Assembly (NCBI GenBank): GCA_018267215.1
Contig: JAFDYX010000024.1
Location: 1 to 64,000, forward strand
DNA: 64,000 nucleotides
Direction: 5' to 3'
DNA from: Bacteroidota bacterium
GTDB taxonomy: Bacteria; Bacteroidota; Bacteroidia; Cytophagales; Cyclobacteriaceae
Position numbers and translations under genes: made by a program. Below are positions 54,197-63,375 of the stretch, in pieces (the stretch's first letter is position 1; each line of letters begins with the position of its first letter). The notes below the pieces were generated by a model that saw only the letters and a list, made by a program, of their open reading frames with translations, made no database searches and was not told the origin of the DNA.

Positions 54197-56623
54197 ATGT
54201 GGGATAAAATAGCCACCCTGATTATCCGCTTCCGGCTGGGGTTTATGATTTTTATCGGCCTTGTTACCATCGTGATGGGGTATTATGCTACCCAGGTAGA
54301 GATGAGTTACGACCTGGCCCGAACCGTACCGCTCGATGACCCCGAGCAGGTTTTTCTGATCAACTTCAAAAAACAGTTTGGCGAAGATGCCAACATCGTA
54401 GGCATTGCGGTAAAAGATAGCTCTATTTATTCGCTTAATAAATTTAACCGCTTTCGCGAACTGAACGATGAGATTAAAAAGATTAAAGGCGTAAACAATG
54501 TATTGAGCCTGCCCGAAATAAAAATTATTGTTAAAGACACAGCCGAAAAAAAATTTAAGTTCAATTCACTTTTCCCTAAAGATGGAATTGATAGTCAGGA
54601 GAAATTAGATAGCCTGCTCGGCATTTTGCACAAACAGAAATTTTATGCAGGCCGTTTAGTGAACGAAAAAAACGGAGCCACGCTGATGTTGGTGTCGGTG
54701 CAGAAAGAAGTGATGAATTCAGCTAAGCGTGTGCAGTTGATGAATGAACTGACCGCTGCCGGCCACCGATTTTCTGAAGATACCAAGATTACACTTCACT
54801 ATGCCGGCTTGCCTTTTATCCGCACCATCATGGCAACGAAAGTGCGCCATGAGATGCAGTTTTTTCTTTACCTCTCGGCCATCATTACCGGACTGATTAT
54901 GTTTTTCTTTTTCCGTTCGGTGCGGGCAGTACTTTTCTCCATGATCATCATCGGTATTGTAGTGGTTTGGGTAATGGGCACACTGTCGCTGTTTGGGTAT
55001 AAGATTACCCTGCTGAGTGGGCTGATCCCCCCGGTTATCGTTACGATAGGCATTACCAATTGCATATACCTGCTGAACAAATTTCACTTAGAGTATTATA
55101 AACTAAAAGACAAACAAGCCGCCATCGCTGCGGTGGTAAAAAAAATGGGACTGGCTACTTTTCTTACCAACCTCACGGTAGCAATCGGTTTTCTGACGTT
55201 GCTCTCCACTGACATTTTATTATTGCGGGAGTTTGGGGTAGTAGCCGGCATCAACATTATGGCGCTGTTTTTAGTAAGCCTGATAATGATCCCCGCCATT
55301 CTTTCGTGGATGCCCGAACCCAAACCCAAGCATTTGCGCCACTTAGATTTTAAAATTCTGGGCAACCTGTTGCATCTAACTGACATTACGGTTCACCGCT
55401 ATCGCCCGGCTATCTATTTAGTTTCTGCCGGCCTCGCTGTTTTTTCTGTACTCGGCATGATGAAACTGAAGTCGGTTACATTTATGGTGGACGATGTTCC
55501 CGATAATACCGACATTAAAAAAGATCTTATTTTTTTTGAAACCAACTTCAGCGGTATTATGCCGCTGGAAGTAGAAGTGGATATGGGCAAACGCGGGGCT
55601 GTGAAACGGAACCTGTCCGACTTGCAGAAGGTAGATGAGTTTGAAAATTTTATTGACTCGCTTCCAGAAGTCTCTCGTCCGATTTCTGTTATCAGTTTGG
55701 TGAAAGCATCGCGTCAGGCATTTTACGGAGGCGATCCGTCTAAGTATGGGCTGCCGGTATCTAAAAGCGAAGCGGCATTTATTGCCCGCTACATGGGCGG
55801 CAACAAGTCAGATGGCAGCGGCCTGCTCAAATCTTTTGTTGACTCTACTTATACCAAGATGCGCATCTCCATGCAGATTGCCGATATCGGCTCTATTAAA
55901 ATGGATTCGCTGGTGCATCAGGTTATAGAACCTCGCATGAAAAAAATTTTTGATGGAACTAGTATGACTGTCCGCATCACCGGCACCACCAAACTATTTA
56001 TCAAAGGCAATAAATTTCTGATTGACAATTTGCGCGAAAGCCTATTGCTGGCCTTCATCCTCATTACACTTTCTATGGCATTGCTTTTTGCCAATGTGCG
56101 CATGATTATCATTTCGCTGGTACCCAATTTATTGGCGCTGATGATTACGGCCGCCCTGATGGGTTACCTCGGCATTCCGCTCAAGGCAAGCACGGCACTG
56201 ATTTTCAGTATCACGTTTGGTATTTCGGTAGATAACTCCATCCGGTTTTTGGCCAAGTATAGGCAAGAGCAATTGGTGAACAATTTCTTTGTGCCGCTTT
56301 CGGTAAGCGAAAGTATTTTAGAAACAGGTAAGAGCATTGTCTATACATCTATCGTGCTGTTTGCCGGATTTATCATTTTTGCTTTCTCCTCCTTTGGCGG
56401 CACCATTGCGCTGGGTATCCTCACGTCCACCACGTTGGTGATTTCCATGTTCACCAATTTGTTTTTGTTGCCTACTCTGATTATGACGTTCGACAAGCCT
56501 AAAAAAGACAAAGAAAAATTATTGATAGATGAATTTGACCCCGGCTTTTACGCTGAGCAAGAAGATGCGGATATTGATTTATCGAAAATCAAAATTCACG
56601 ACAGAAGCGGTAGTGCAGAGTAA
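54197..56623 (+). CDS. RND/MMPL-family exporter
   Basis: 808 aa with two halves. Each has a helix, a periplasmic loop (about 40-210 and 420-590) and five further helices. GIVVVWVMGTLSLFGYKITLLSGLIPPVIVTIGITNCIYLLNKFH and ISFGIS-type GISVDNSIRFLAKYRQE are the MMPL/RND membrane motifs. Such proteins export lipids, hopanoids or hydrophobic compounds. It lacks an adjacent membrane-fusion protein, as is usual for the MMPL branch. The C-terminus is an acidic cytoplasmic tail. The next gene starts 8 nt later. Confidence 0.9.
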   Translation: MWDKIATLIIRFRLGFMIFIGLVTIVMGYYATQVEMSYDLARTVPLDDPEQVFLINFKKQFGEDANIVGIAVKDSSIYSLNKFNRFRELNDEIKKIKGVNNVLSLPEIKIIVKDTAEKKFKFNSLFPKDGIDSQEKLDSLLGILHKQKFYAGRLVNEKNGATLMLVSVQKEVMNSAKRVQLMNELTAAGHRFSEDTKITLHYAGLPFIRTIMATKVRHEMQFFLYLSAIITGLIMFFFFRSVRAVLFSMIIIGIVVVWVMGTLSLFGYKITLLSGLIPPVIVTIGITNCIYLLNKFHLEYYKLKDKQAAIAAVVKKMGLATFLTNLTVAIGFLTLLSTDILLLREFGVVAGINIMALFLVSLIMIPAILSWMPEPKPKHLRHLDFKILGNLLHLTDITVHRYRPAIYLVSAGLAVFSVLGMMKLKSVTFMVDDVPDNTDIKKDLIFFETNFSGIMPLEVEVDMGKRGAVKRNLSDLQKVDEFENFIDSLPEVSRPISVISLVKASRQAFYGGDPSKYGLPVSKSEAAFIARYMGGNKSDGSGLLKSFVDSTYTKMRISMQIADIGSIKMDSLVHQVIEPRMKKIFDGTSMTVRITGTTKLFIKGNKFLIDNLRESLLLAFILITLSMALLFANVRMIIISLVPNLLALMITAALMGYLGIPLKASTALIFSITFGISVDNSIRFLAKYRQEQLVNNFFVPLSVSESILETGKSIVYTSIVLFAGFIIFAFSSFGGTIALGILTSTTLVISMFTNLFLLPTLIMTFDKPKKDKEKLLIDEFDPGFYAEQEDADIDLSKIKIHDRSGSAE

Positions 56624-56631
56624 ATTATTTT

Positions 56632-57456
56632 ATGAAAAATAATTGGTGGAGGATTATCGTTTTTTTTCTTTTATTTCTTTTAGCTACTGCGGTGTGGTCC
56701 ATTCCGCTTTTCCTCTTTTACGGAGAAAAAATTTTGAACCCACATTTAGCGGAAGAGGATTATTTGTATTCTTTCTTTAGTCAGATGGCAGCTGCCTGCG
56801 GAGCAATAACAACGGCTTACATTATGATAGTGAGGATAGAGTCAAAAACATTTGATAAGTATAGCCTCACATTCAAGATTAATGATTTAGCAAAAGGCTT
56901 TTCATGGGGTATTTTAATCATGACACTCTTTGCTATTACAGCCTTTGTTACAGGGATAGTAGTGTTTCATGTCCAGCATATTTCATTCCTGCTGTTCGCT
57001 AATATAATGTTATATTTTTTTGTCGCTATTGCTGAGGAAGTTTTTTTCCGAGGTTACATGCTCAGCAGTTTGCGAGAGAGAATGGGCTCTATAGCAGCGA
57101 TTGTTACCTCTTCGCTTCTTTTTGGGGCAGTACATTTTTTTAATGATTATATATCTTGGATCGGACTGATAAATATTTCAATATCCGGATGTCTGATGGC
57201 GTTATTGACAGTCAAAACAAAAAGTATTTCTGCTGCAGTTGGATTGCATTGGGCATGGAATTTTTTTCAAGGCCCAATTTTTGGTTTTGCAGTAAGTGGC
57301 AATCAAGAGGTTGGATTGGTTCAGCCAGTCGGTTTAGTGAGTGAAATTTTTACCGGTGGAAAATTTGGTGCGGAGGGATCTATCGCTTTGGCCTTTATCA
57401 GTGTTTTAATTTTATTTATTTTCTACAAACGCTATAATAAATACGAGTATGAGTAA
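56632..57456 (+). CDS. CPBP-family intramembrane glutamic endopeptidase
   Basis: 274 aa, seven to eight membrane helices. The family's motifs are complete: EExxxR in AEEVFFRGYML, the second motif in FGAVHFFNDY and the third in HWAWNFFQGPIFG. Members cleave membrane proteins or modify prenylated targets. It follows the RND exporter by 8 nt, so the two are probably one transcript; a functional link is not established. Confidence 0.9.
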   Translation: MKNNWWRIIVFFLLFLLATAVWSIPLFLFYGEKILNPHLAEEDYLYSFFSQMAAACGAITTAYIMIVRIESKTFDKYSLTFKINDLAKGFSWGILIMTLFAITAFVTGIVVFHVQHISFLLFANIMLYFFVAIAEEVFFRGYMLSSLRERMGSIAAIVTSSLLFGAVHFFNDYISWIGLINISISGCLMALLTVKTKSISAAVGLHWAWNFFQGPIFGFAVSGNQEVGLVQPVGLVSEIFTGGKFGAEGSIALAFISVLILFIFYKRYNKYEYE

Positions 57457-57479
57457 GTACAGATAGATACGCTATTCGT

Positions 57480-57506
57480 GTTAACTCAATTTTTTTCTGA
57501 ATTAAC
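57480..57506. terminator. Possible bidirectional terminator between convergent genes
   Basis: GTTAACTCA and TGAATTAAC form a near-complete stem around a T-rich loop between the CPBP gene and the cytochrome gene on the other strand. The stem is AT-rich, so the call is weak. Confidence 0.45.
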
Positions 57507-58482
57507 GAACAGCAGGCGAAAATTTTTCAACTTTATTTTTTATAGATTTTACTGTTTTCAGGTAGGCATAGATGGCCGTCAGGTCTTCACGCTTCATGCC
57601 GGCATACATTGTCCAGGGCATTACTGTATTATAATCGTTAGGATCAACGGGCTTGTTTCTGGCTGATGAATCGGCATAGGCTTTAAAGCGCTGCACAAAT
57701 TGCTCTTCCGTCCATTGTCCTATTCCGGTTTCGTTATCAGGTGTAATGTTGAAAGAGCGAACGGTTGCACCATTCAGCAATATAAAATCGCGCCCTCCAC
57801 TAAAAGCAAACTCAGGAAGAATACGCCCTCTTTCAACTTTGGTGTGACACTCTCGGCAACCCGATGCGTTGGTCATGTATTCTCCGTAGGCAAGCTGATT
57901 ACCGATGTCAGGTTTTTTTTGAGGTGTTGCTTTTTGAGGAATGGTGTTGATGAGAAAATTCATCGGGAAATCGGAAACAGAATGAGTTACGGTCTTATCA
58001 ATAGATTTAAGCGACCGGAGATAGGAGATGATACAATAAATATCTTCAGGATCCATTCGGCCATAATACGAGAAGGGCATCAGCGGGAAATAAGCTTCGC
58101 CCTCTTTGCTCACACCTGTGGTGATGACCCGAAACAACTCTCCGTCAGTGTAGCGGGCTATGCCAAATGGAGTAATATTTTTTGAATAATAAACACCGGG
58201 CACACCAACGGTTTGGTCAAAACGCTCGCCTCCCTGACCTGTCGTACCTGCTACCATAGGGCCTGAAAATTTTGACCAATCGCGCTTGGAGTGGCAGTCC
58301 ATGCAGACGGCAACATGGTTGGCCAAATAATCGCCACGGGCAATACGTTCCGGTGTGTATTCCAACTTTAATGAAGGAGCAGTACCTACGTTGGGCATAG
58401 CCGTTTTTACATAGACAAGCAACAGGGCAACCACAAGCAGGAGGATGCTGAAAATAGAGGCAATGATTTTGGCGATTTTCAT
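57502..58482 (-). CDS. Di-haem c-type cytochrome
   Basis: 326 aa. An N-terminal membrane helix (IIASIFSILLLVVALLLVYV) anchors two cytochrome c domains with haem sites CMDCH (about 61) and CRECH (about 210). Met ligands are plausible in PLMPFSYYGRM and NTVMPWTMYAGM. It resembles the cytochrome subunits of periplasmic alcohol or sugar dehydrogenases, though no dehydrogenase is adjacent. It likely feeds electrons to the respiratory chain. Confidence 0.9.
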   Translation of the reverse strand: MKIAKIIASIFSILLLVVALLLVYVKTAMPNVGTAPSLKLEYTPERIARGDYLANHVAVCMDCHSKRDWSKFSGPMVAGTTGQGGERFDQTVGVPGVYYSKNITPFGIARYTDGELFRVITTGVSKEGEAYFPLMPFSYYGRMDPEDIYCIISYLRSLKSIDKTVTHSVSDFPMNFLINTIPQKATPQKKPDIGNQLAYGEYMTNASGCRECHTKVERGRILPEFAFSGGRDFILLNGATVRSFNITPDNETGIGQWTEEQFVQRFKAYADSSARNKPVDPNDYNTVMPWTMYAGMKREDLTAIYAYLKTVKSIKNKVEKFSPAVR

Positions 58483-58502
58483 GTATGTGGATTGTTAAAA
58501 CT

Positions 58503-58534
58503 TAAAGATAACAGTCTTTGCTTACCTACGCCAA
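58503..58534 (-). promoter_or_regulatory. Candidate promoter of the di-haem cytochrome gene
   Basis: On the minus strand TTG (58534-58532), a 21-nt spacer and TATCTTTA (58510-58503, 7 of 8 matches to TAnnTTTG) lie 20 nt upstream of the ATG at 58482. Confidence 0.4.
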
Positions 58535-58626
58535 CCCTGCGTTCACCGACTTCCGGCTGTCAATAGCCTATTTGGGTTAGCTCTTTTCGGTCATACTCCG
58601 TTCATTTGAACATAAATTCAAATAAA

Positions 58627-59325
58627 ATGGAAACAAAAGATCATTATCAGCCGCGTCAGTCGGGTAGAGCATTTGCAGGTTTTATTTTAATCGTGATAGG
58701 CGCTGTTTTGCTGAGCCGCCAAATGGGCCTCGATGTGCCGAGCTGGTTGCTGACATGGCAGATGCTGCTGATCGGGCTCGGTATCTTTTTCGGTGCCCGC
58801 AAAATGTTTCGCCCGGGTGGGTGGATGGTGATGGTGTTGGTAGGCACGGCATTTATGATAGATGAATTTGCTGATATTGACCTCCACCACTACATCTGGC
58901 CGGCAGTAATTATTTTGGTTGGCTTCTGGATGATCGTGAAGCCTCGAAAGCACCGGAGAGAATGGCAATTTGAAAACACATCCGATGTAGCTGATAACAA
59001 AATAGATATCAATTCTGTATTTAGCGGATCCAAAAAAAAAGTGATGTCCAAAGATTTTAAAGGAGGAATGATCAACACAGTATTTGGTGGAAATGACATA
59101 GATCTGACACAAGCCGACATCAATACCTCTGCCTTGTTGGAGTTGAATGTAGTATTTGGAGGCACGAAACTGCTTGTACCGGCAAACTGGAAAATACAAT
59201 CTGATGTGGACTGTATCTTTGCTGCCGTGGAAGACAAAAGGCGAGATACAACACAAGTATCAGACAAAACGCTGATTTTAAAAGGCTCGGTAGTTTTTGG
59301 CGGCATCGAAATCAAAAGCTACTGA
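58627..59325 (+). CDS. LiaF-like membrane protein (DUF5668 plus LiaF C-terminal domain)
   Basis: 232 aa. Three to four helices (about 14-110, with GFILIVIGAVLLSRQMG and YIWPAVIILVGFWMIVKP) form the DUF5668 part. A cytoplasmic C-terminal beta domain follows, with repeats INSVFSGSKK, INTVFGGNDI, LNVVFGGTKL and GSVVFGGIEI, the LiaF/cell-wall-stress-response fold. It may modulate the LytS-type kinase encoded downstream, as LiaF modulates LiaS (inference by analogy). ATG 58627 is preferred over TTG 58606. Confidence 0.85.
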   Translation: METKDHYQPRQSGRAFAGFILIVIGAVLLSRQMGLDVPSWLLTWQMLLIGLGIFFGARKMFRPGGWMVMVLVGTAFMIDEFADIDLHHYIWPAVIILVGFWMIVKPRKHRREWQFENTSDVADNKIDINSVFSGSKKKVMSKDFKGGMINTVFGGNDIDLTQADINTSALLELNVVFGGTKLLVPANWKIQSDVDCIFAAVEDKRRDTTQVSDKTLILKGSVVFGGIEIKSY

Positions 59326-59330
59326 ACTAC

Positions 59331-59414
59331 CAACTTTACACTTTCAACTTTACACTTTCAACTTTACACTTTCAACTTTACACTTTCAACTTTACACTTT
59401 CAACTTTACACTTT
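59331..59414 (+). repeat. Minisatellite: six perfect copies of a 14-nt unit
   Basis: The unit CAACTTTACACTTT is repeated six times without a single mismatch (59331-59414). It fills almost the whole spacer between the LiaF-like and DUF4288 genes and ends four bases before the ATG at 59419. Perfect identity indicates recent expansion or a length-variable locus. Confidence 0.95.
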
Positions 59415-59418
59415 TTAT

Positions 59419-59760
59419 ATGTGGTACATAGCCAAACTAATATTTCAGATCAAAGGTGAAGGCATGCAAAAGCCGCAGTTTGATGAGCACTTGCGGCTGG
59501 TTGAAGCTCATAATTTTGAGGAAGCTTTTTTTAAAGCACGCAGATTAGGTGTTAGCTTTGAGGAAAGTGTACTAAATAAAAACCACGGGCTGGTGTGTTG
59601 GGAATTTGTGAATGTAGCCGAACTTAAACTGATGAAAGAATTTAAAAACGGCACAGAGTTGCATTCGCAGATACATGAGATAGACGAAGCAACCCATTAC
59701 ATTAATTTCGTTCACCATCAGGCGGTAAGTATGCAGTTAGCTGCGAAACCTGTGTTTTAA
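59419..59760 (+). CDS. DUF4288 domain protein
   Basis: 113 aa soluble protein. MWYIAKLIFQI at the start, FEEAFFKARRLG in the middle and VCWEFVNVAEL are the DUF4288 pattern; function unknown. It begins directly after the minisatellite and ends 4 nt before the histidine kinase gene, so it belongs to that operon. Confidence 0.8.
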   Translation: MWYIAKLIFQIKGEGMQKPQFDEHLRLVEAHNFEEAFFKARRLGVSFEESVLNKNHGLVCWEFVNVAELKLMKEFKNGTELHSQIHEIDEATHYINFVHHQAVSMQLAAKPVF

Positions 59761-59764
59761 AGAG

Positions 59765-60823
59765 ATGAGAATTACTCAAAAAATTAATTTGGTTGTAATA
59801 ATGGTAATCGGTTGGTGGCTGCTTTGGGCTACCATGCAATTTGCAATCATGATCTACTATGGAATCGGAGTTCGCGATGCACTCATTGATTCACTTACTA
59901 CCGCAATCGTTCTTACCTTGGCTGGTTATATTGTAGTAACGATTGTCAAATATTTTAGACATACACCAAAAAATGCATTGACTATTTTAGTGGCTACCGT
60001 GTTGCTGGCAGTTGTGTGTACTTGGGTACTAGGTAGAAAAATAAATTTCCTTTCTACAGACGAAAAATATCTGAATTGGGCAAACACAACATTGCTTGTC
60101 CGTTTTGTTTTTGTTTGGCTTATGTTAATTATTGCAGGCATAGATGGATGGTTATTTTTTTACATCAAAGAACACCAGCAAGATGAACTAAGGCTTAAAG
60201 AAAACGAACAACTAGCCCGCGAAACAGAATTGAATAGCTTGCGCCAGCAACTACAGCCACATTTTTTGTTCAACAGTTTAAACTCTATTAGTGCGCTCAC
60301 ACTTGCACAGCCTGAGCAAGCTCGTAAAATGATAGAACAGCTTTCTGATTTTTTAAGAGGCACGGTAAAGAAAGACGGCATCCAATTGGTGACGCTTCGC
60401 GATGAACTACATCATCTGCAACTATATCTGGAGATAGAAAAAATGCGGTTTGGTCACCGCCTCCAAGCACAAGTACAGGCAGACGAAAAGATACAGCAAA
60501 TGAAAATACCCTCACTGTTGTTGCAGCCTGTTTTGGAAAATGCCATTAAGTTTGGTTTGTATGATACCATCGGAAACGTGTTGATCAGCATAGAAGCAAG
60601 AGAAGAACATCAGGATCTAGTGATTGAAATTAAAAACCCGTTTGACCCCGAAACAGTTTTGAATAAGCCAGGAACCGGGTTTGGATTGAACTCCGTACGA
60701 AGGCGATTGGCTCTTTTGTTTTACAGAAATGATTTATTAACCACTAACCAAGTCGGAAATATATTTACGACTGTCATTAAAATCCCACAAACTTTAACGG
60801 ACACATCTAAAAGCAATTTGTAA
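59765..60823 (+). CDS. LytS/YehU-type sensor histidine kinase
   Basis: 352 aa with four membrane helices (about 10-140) and no extracellular domain of note. The His_kinase domain has the phospho-His in LRQQLQPHFLFNSLNSISAL, followed by a HATPase_c domain (LLLQPVLENAIKFGLYD; GTGFGLNSVRRRL). It presumably phosphorylates the LytTR regulator encoded next (3-nt gap). Such kinases sense membrane or carbon-source signals; the signal here is unknown. Confidence 0.93.
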   Translation: MRITQKINLVVIMVIGWWLLWATMQFAIMIYYGIGVRDALIDSLTTAIVLTLAGYIVVTIVKYFRHTPKNALTILVATVLLAVVCTWVLGRKINFLSTDEKYLNWANTTLLVRFVFVWLMLIIAGIDGWLFFYIKEHQQDELRLKENEQLARETELNSLRQQLQPHFLFNSLNSISALTLAQPEQARKMIEQLSDFLRGTVKKDGIQLVTLRDELHHLQLYLEIEKMRFGHRLQAQVQADEKIQQMKIPSLLLQPVLENAIKFGLYDTIGNVLISIEAREEHQDLVIEIKNPFDPETVLNKPGTGFGLNSVRRRLALLFYRNDLLTTNQVGNIFTTVIKIPQTLTDTSKSNL

Positions 60824-60826
60824 GTG

Positions 60827-61549
60827 ATGAAAGTGATCATTATTGATGACGAACCACTCGCCCGGAATATTATAAAAGAATATTTACAATCTTTTACGCA
60901 GGCGCAAGTAGTGGCCGAATGTGGCGATGGGTTTGAAGGAACAAAAGCCATCGCACAGCACCAACCCGACTTGATTTTTTTAGATGTGCAAATGCCGAAG
61001 ATCAACGGGTTCGAAATGCTGGAGTTGATAGACAACCCGCCACCAGTCATCTTCACCACAGCCTTTGATGAGTATGCAGTCAAAGCATTTGAAGCCCGCG
61101 CCATTGATTACTTGCTGAAACCTTTCGGAAAAGAAAGATTTGATAAAGCATTTTCTAAATTTTTAGAACAAAAAAATAAAATATCGTCATCTTTTGCAGA
61201 AGAAATAGCACCGCCCGAAAGCCAGAACCGGGTGGTAGTAAAAAAGGGACAAAATATTATTGTAGTGCCCGTACATAAGATTCATTACTTCGAAGCCTTT
61301 GATGATTATGTAAAAATCTATACTGCCGAGGGGTTTTATCTCAAGAAAAAGACAATGGCATTTTTTGAAAAAGTGCTTGATACCACCCAGTTTGTGCGGG
61401 TTCACCGTTCTTATTTATTGAATTTGCAAGAACTGACGCGCATCGAACCGATGGAAAAAGACAATCATCAGGCGTTGCTTAAAAGCGGAACAAAAATTCC
61501 ACTGAGTCAAAGCGGTTACGCCAAACTCAAGAATACATTAGGAATTTGA
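60827..61549 (+). CDS. LytTR-family response regulator
   Basis: 240 aa. Receiver domain with the acidic DDEP pair, phosphorylated Asp in LIFLDVQMPKI and Lys in YLLKPFGKERF. The C-terminal LytTR DNA-binding domain has IHYFEAFDDYVKIYTAEGFYLKKKTM and FVRVHRSYLLNL. GTG 60824 directly before the ATG is an alternative start. Partner of the preceding kinase. Confidence 0.94.
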   Translation: MKVIIIDDEPLARNIIKEYLQSFTQAQVVAECGDGFEGTKAIAQHQPDLIFLDVQMPKINGFEMLELIDNPPPVIFTTAFDEYAVKAFEARAIDYLLKPFGKERFDKAFSKFLEQKNKISSSFAEEIAPPESQNRVVVKKGQNIIVVPVHKIHYFEAFDDYVKIYTAEGFYLKKKTMAFFEKVLDTTQFVRVHRSYLLNLQELTRIEPMEKDNHQALLKSGTKIPLSQSGYAKLKNTLGI

Positions 61550-61600
61550 AAATGAACTTCCTGCTGTATTCAATTTTCAGATCTTTAAATTGGCTAGCCA

Positions 61601-62494
61601 TCAAATCATTTGACGAGAAAGAATGGCAAGTCCTTCACTGAATGAATGTGGTTTATAATTTAATTCGCTTTTCGCTTTGTCAATAATAAATCCGGTTTTG
61701 GGTGGGCGCTTGGCAGGCTGTGTAAATTGAGTTGAATCTGTTTGGGCAATCAATGATTGATCGAGTCGGAAAAACTCAGCTGTAGCGATGGCAATGTCAT
61801 AGGGAGTCATCATCTCGCTTCCTGAAATATGATAAATGCCTTTTGCTTTTTTAACAGCAGCCAAATAACAACCCATCGCCAGATCTTCGGCCAGCGTAGG
61901 AGTACGCCACTGGTCGTTTACCACATTTATTTTTTTTCCTTCTTCTAAGTTTTTCTTCACCCACAACACTATGTTGCTACGGCTCATATCTTGGGTGATA
62001 CCGTAAACAAGCACTGTCCGCACGATTGTCCAAGCTATTTTACTTTTTTGTATAATTTCTTCTGACGCTAATTTGCTCTCGCCATAATAACTTAATGGAT
62101 TGGGCTTTTCATTTTCATCAAGCGGGCCGTGCGTACCATCAAAAATAAAATCGGTAGAAAGATGGATCAAATGCGCATTTACTTTTTGACAAGCCTGGAC
62201 TATATGCTCAACAGCAGTTACATTATTCAGCCAGCATTTTTCTTTTTCTGTTTCGCATTGATCTACTTGCGTCATGGCAGCTGTATTGATTACTACATCA
62301 GGCCGGGTAGTTGTTAATACATTTTCAACTTGTGTAGCCGAAGTAACATCCATCGGATGAAACTCGCCTGTACCAAGAGATAGTATAGGTTTTGATTTGG
62401 CGGTGGCGACAAGAACATGTTCGTGCTTTAAGGAAATCAGCTCTACTAACTTTTGACCTAACAGTCCGTTGCAACCTGTGACTAATATTTTCAT
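61601..62494 (-). CDS. dTDP-4-dehydrorhamnose reductase-like SDR (RmlD family)
   Basis: 297 aa extended-SDR fold. The NAD(P)-binding motif is ILVTGCNGLLGQKLVEL, and the active-site pair is Y-x-x-x-K in SYYGESKLASE. VINTAAMTQVDQCE and HLSTDFIFDGTHGPLDE are RmlD family motifs. It probably reduces an NDP-sugar or related substrate. No rmlABC genes are adjacent, so the rhamnose role is unproven. It overlaps the upstream cyclophilin gene by 4 nt. Confidence 0.88.
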   Translation of the reverse strand: MKILVTGCNGLLGQKLVELISLKHEHVLVATAKSKPILSLGTGEFHPMDVTSATQVENVLTTTRPDVVINTAAMTQVDQCETEKEKCWLNNVTAVEHIVQACQKVNAHLIHLSTDFIFDGTHGPLDENEKPNPLSYYGESKLASEEIIQKSKIAWTIVRTVLVYGITQDMSRSNIVLWVKKNLEEGKKINVVNDQWRTPTLAEDLAMGCYLAAVKKAKGIYHISGSEMMTPYDIAIATAEFFRLDQSLIAQTDSTQFTQPAKRPPKTGFIIDKAKSELNYKPHSFSEGLAILSRQMI

Positions 62495-63366
62495 TTTTTT
62501 ACTATCGGAAAATGATATCCGTACATTTTTTCAATTTTCTTTTTTGAAAGTTCCTTTACGGAGATGAACATACGCACATCTTCTACCGGCCGGTCGTTGC
62601 CATCTTTTTTTACGGCTGCTATTTTATCGAGCACGTCAAGCCCGCTGATGAGTTCGCCAAATACGGTATAGCTGCCGTCCAGATGCGGTGTTCCGCCTAC
62701 TGTGGTGTAGGCCTTCATTCTTTCTTCAGGAACATCTTTGGTAAACTTCGTGCCTGTTTCTTTTTCAATGGCTGGAGCAAGGGAAAAGATTTTTTCTTTA
62801 AAGTGATACATGTCGCCCGATGTGTACAGTTTGGCCAGCGAATCGCGCAAGAGTTGATGTTCGGGTTTAGCTAAGTATTGTTGCAGTGCTTGATTTAATT
62901 TTGGTTGGTCGAACTTCAATTCATTGGCAGCATCGGTGGTGAGTATAGTTCCTTGCACAATATAGAACTGGCTTCCGCTCGAAGCCTTAGTGGGATTTTG
63001 GGCATCACTTAACCGGGCGGCAGCGAGCACTCCTTTTTTATGAAAATATTTGGGAACAAATTCAGCTTCGACAGTATAATTCGGCCCTCCTTCGCCCAAC
63101 GCCTGACCGGGCTTGGCGCGTTTGGAATCGGGGTCTCCTCCCTGAATCATAAAGCCACCGATAACACGATGAAATAGCAAGCTGTCGTAATAATGCTGAT
63201 TGACCAACTTGGTAAAATTGGCTTTGTGTTGGGGGGTTTCGTTATAGAGAATAGCAACCATATCCCCGAATGAAGTGTGGATGGTAAATACCTTTTCTTT
63301 TTTTTGAGCGGAGGCAAGGGTGTGTGTAAGCACCAACGCCACTACGAAATAAAATCTTACAATCAT
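62491..63366 (-). CDS. Cyclophilin-type peptidyl-prolyl isomerase, exported
   Basis: 291 aa with a signal peptide (MIVRFYFVVALVLTHTLASA). The cyclophilin domain shows FTKLVNQHYYDSLLFHRVIGGFMIQGGDPD, GSQFYIVQGT and YTVFGELISGLDVLDKIA. A helical insertion (about 145-205, LNQALQQYLAKPEHQLLRDSLAKLYTSG) splits the domain, a feature seen in Bacteroidota homologues. It assists folding of periplasmic proteins. Confidence 0.92.
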   Translation of the reverse strand: MIVRFYFVVALVLTHTLASAQKKEKVFTIHTSFGDMVAILYNETPQHKANFTKLVNQHYYDSLLFHRVIGGFMIQGGDPDSKRAKPGQALGEGGPNYTVEAEFVPKYFHKKGVLAAARLSDAQNPTKASSGSQFYIVQGTILTTDAANELKFDQPKLNQALQQYLAKPEHQLLRDSLAKLYTSGDMYHFKEKIFSLAPAIEKETGTKFTKDVPEERMKAYTTVGGTPHLDGSYTVFGELISGLDVLDKIAAVKKDGNDRPVEDVRMFISVKELSKKKIEKMYGYHFPIVKK

Positions 63367-63375
63367 TTTGATACT

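Noticed and set aside
59331-59414. Considered as a CRISPR array
   Set aside because: The 14-nt units are directly adjacent with no spacers, the unit is too short, and no cas gene is present.
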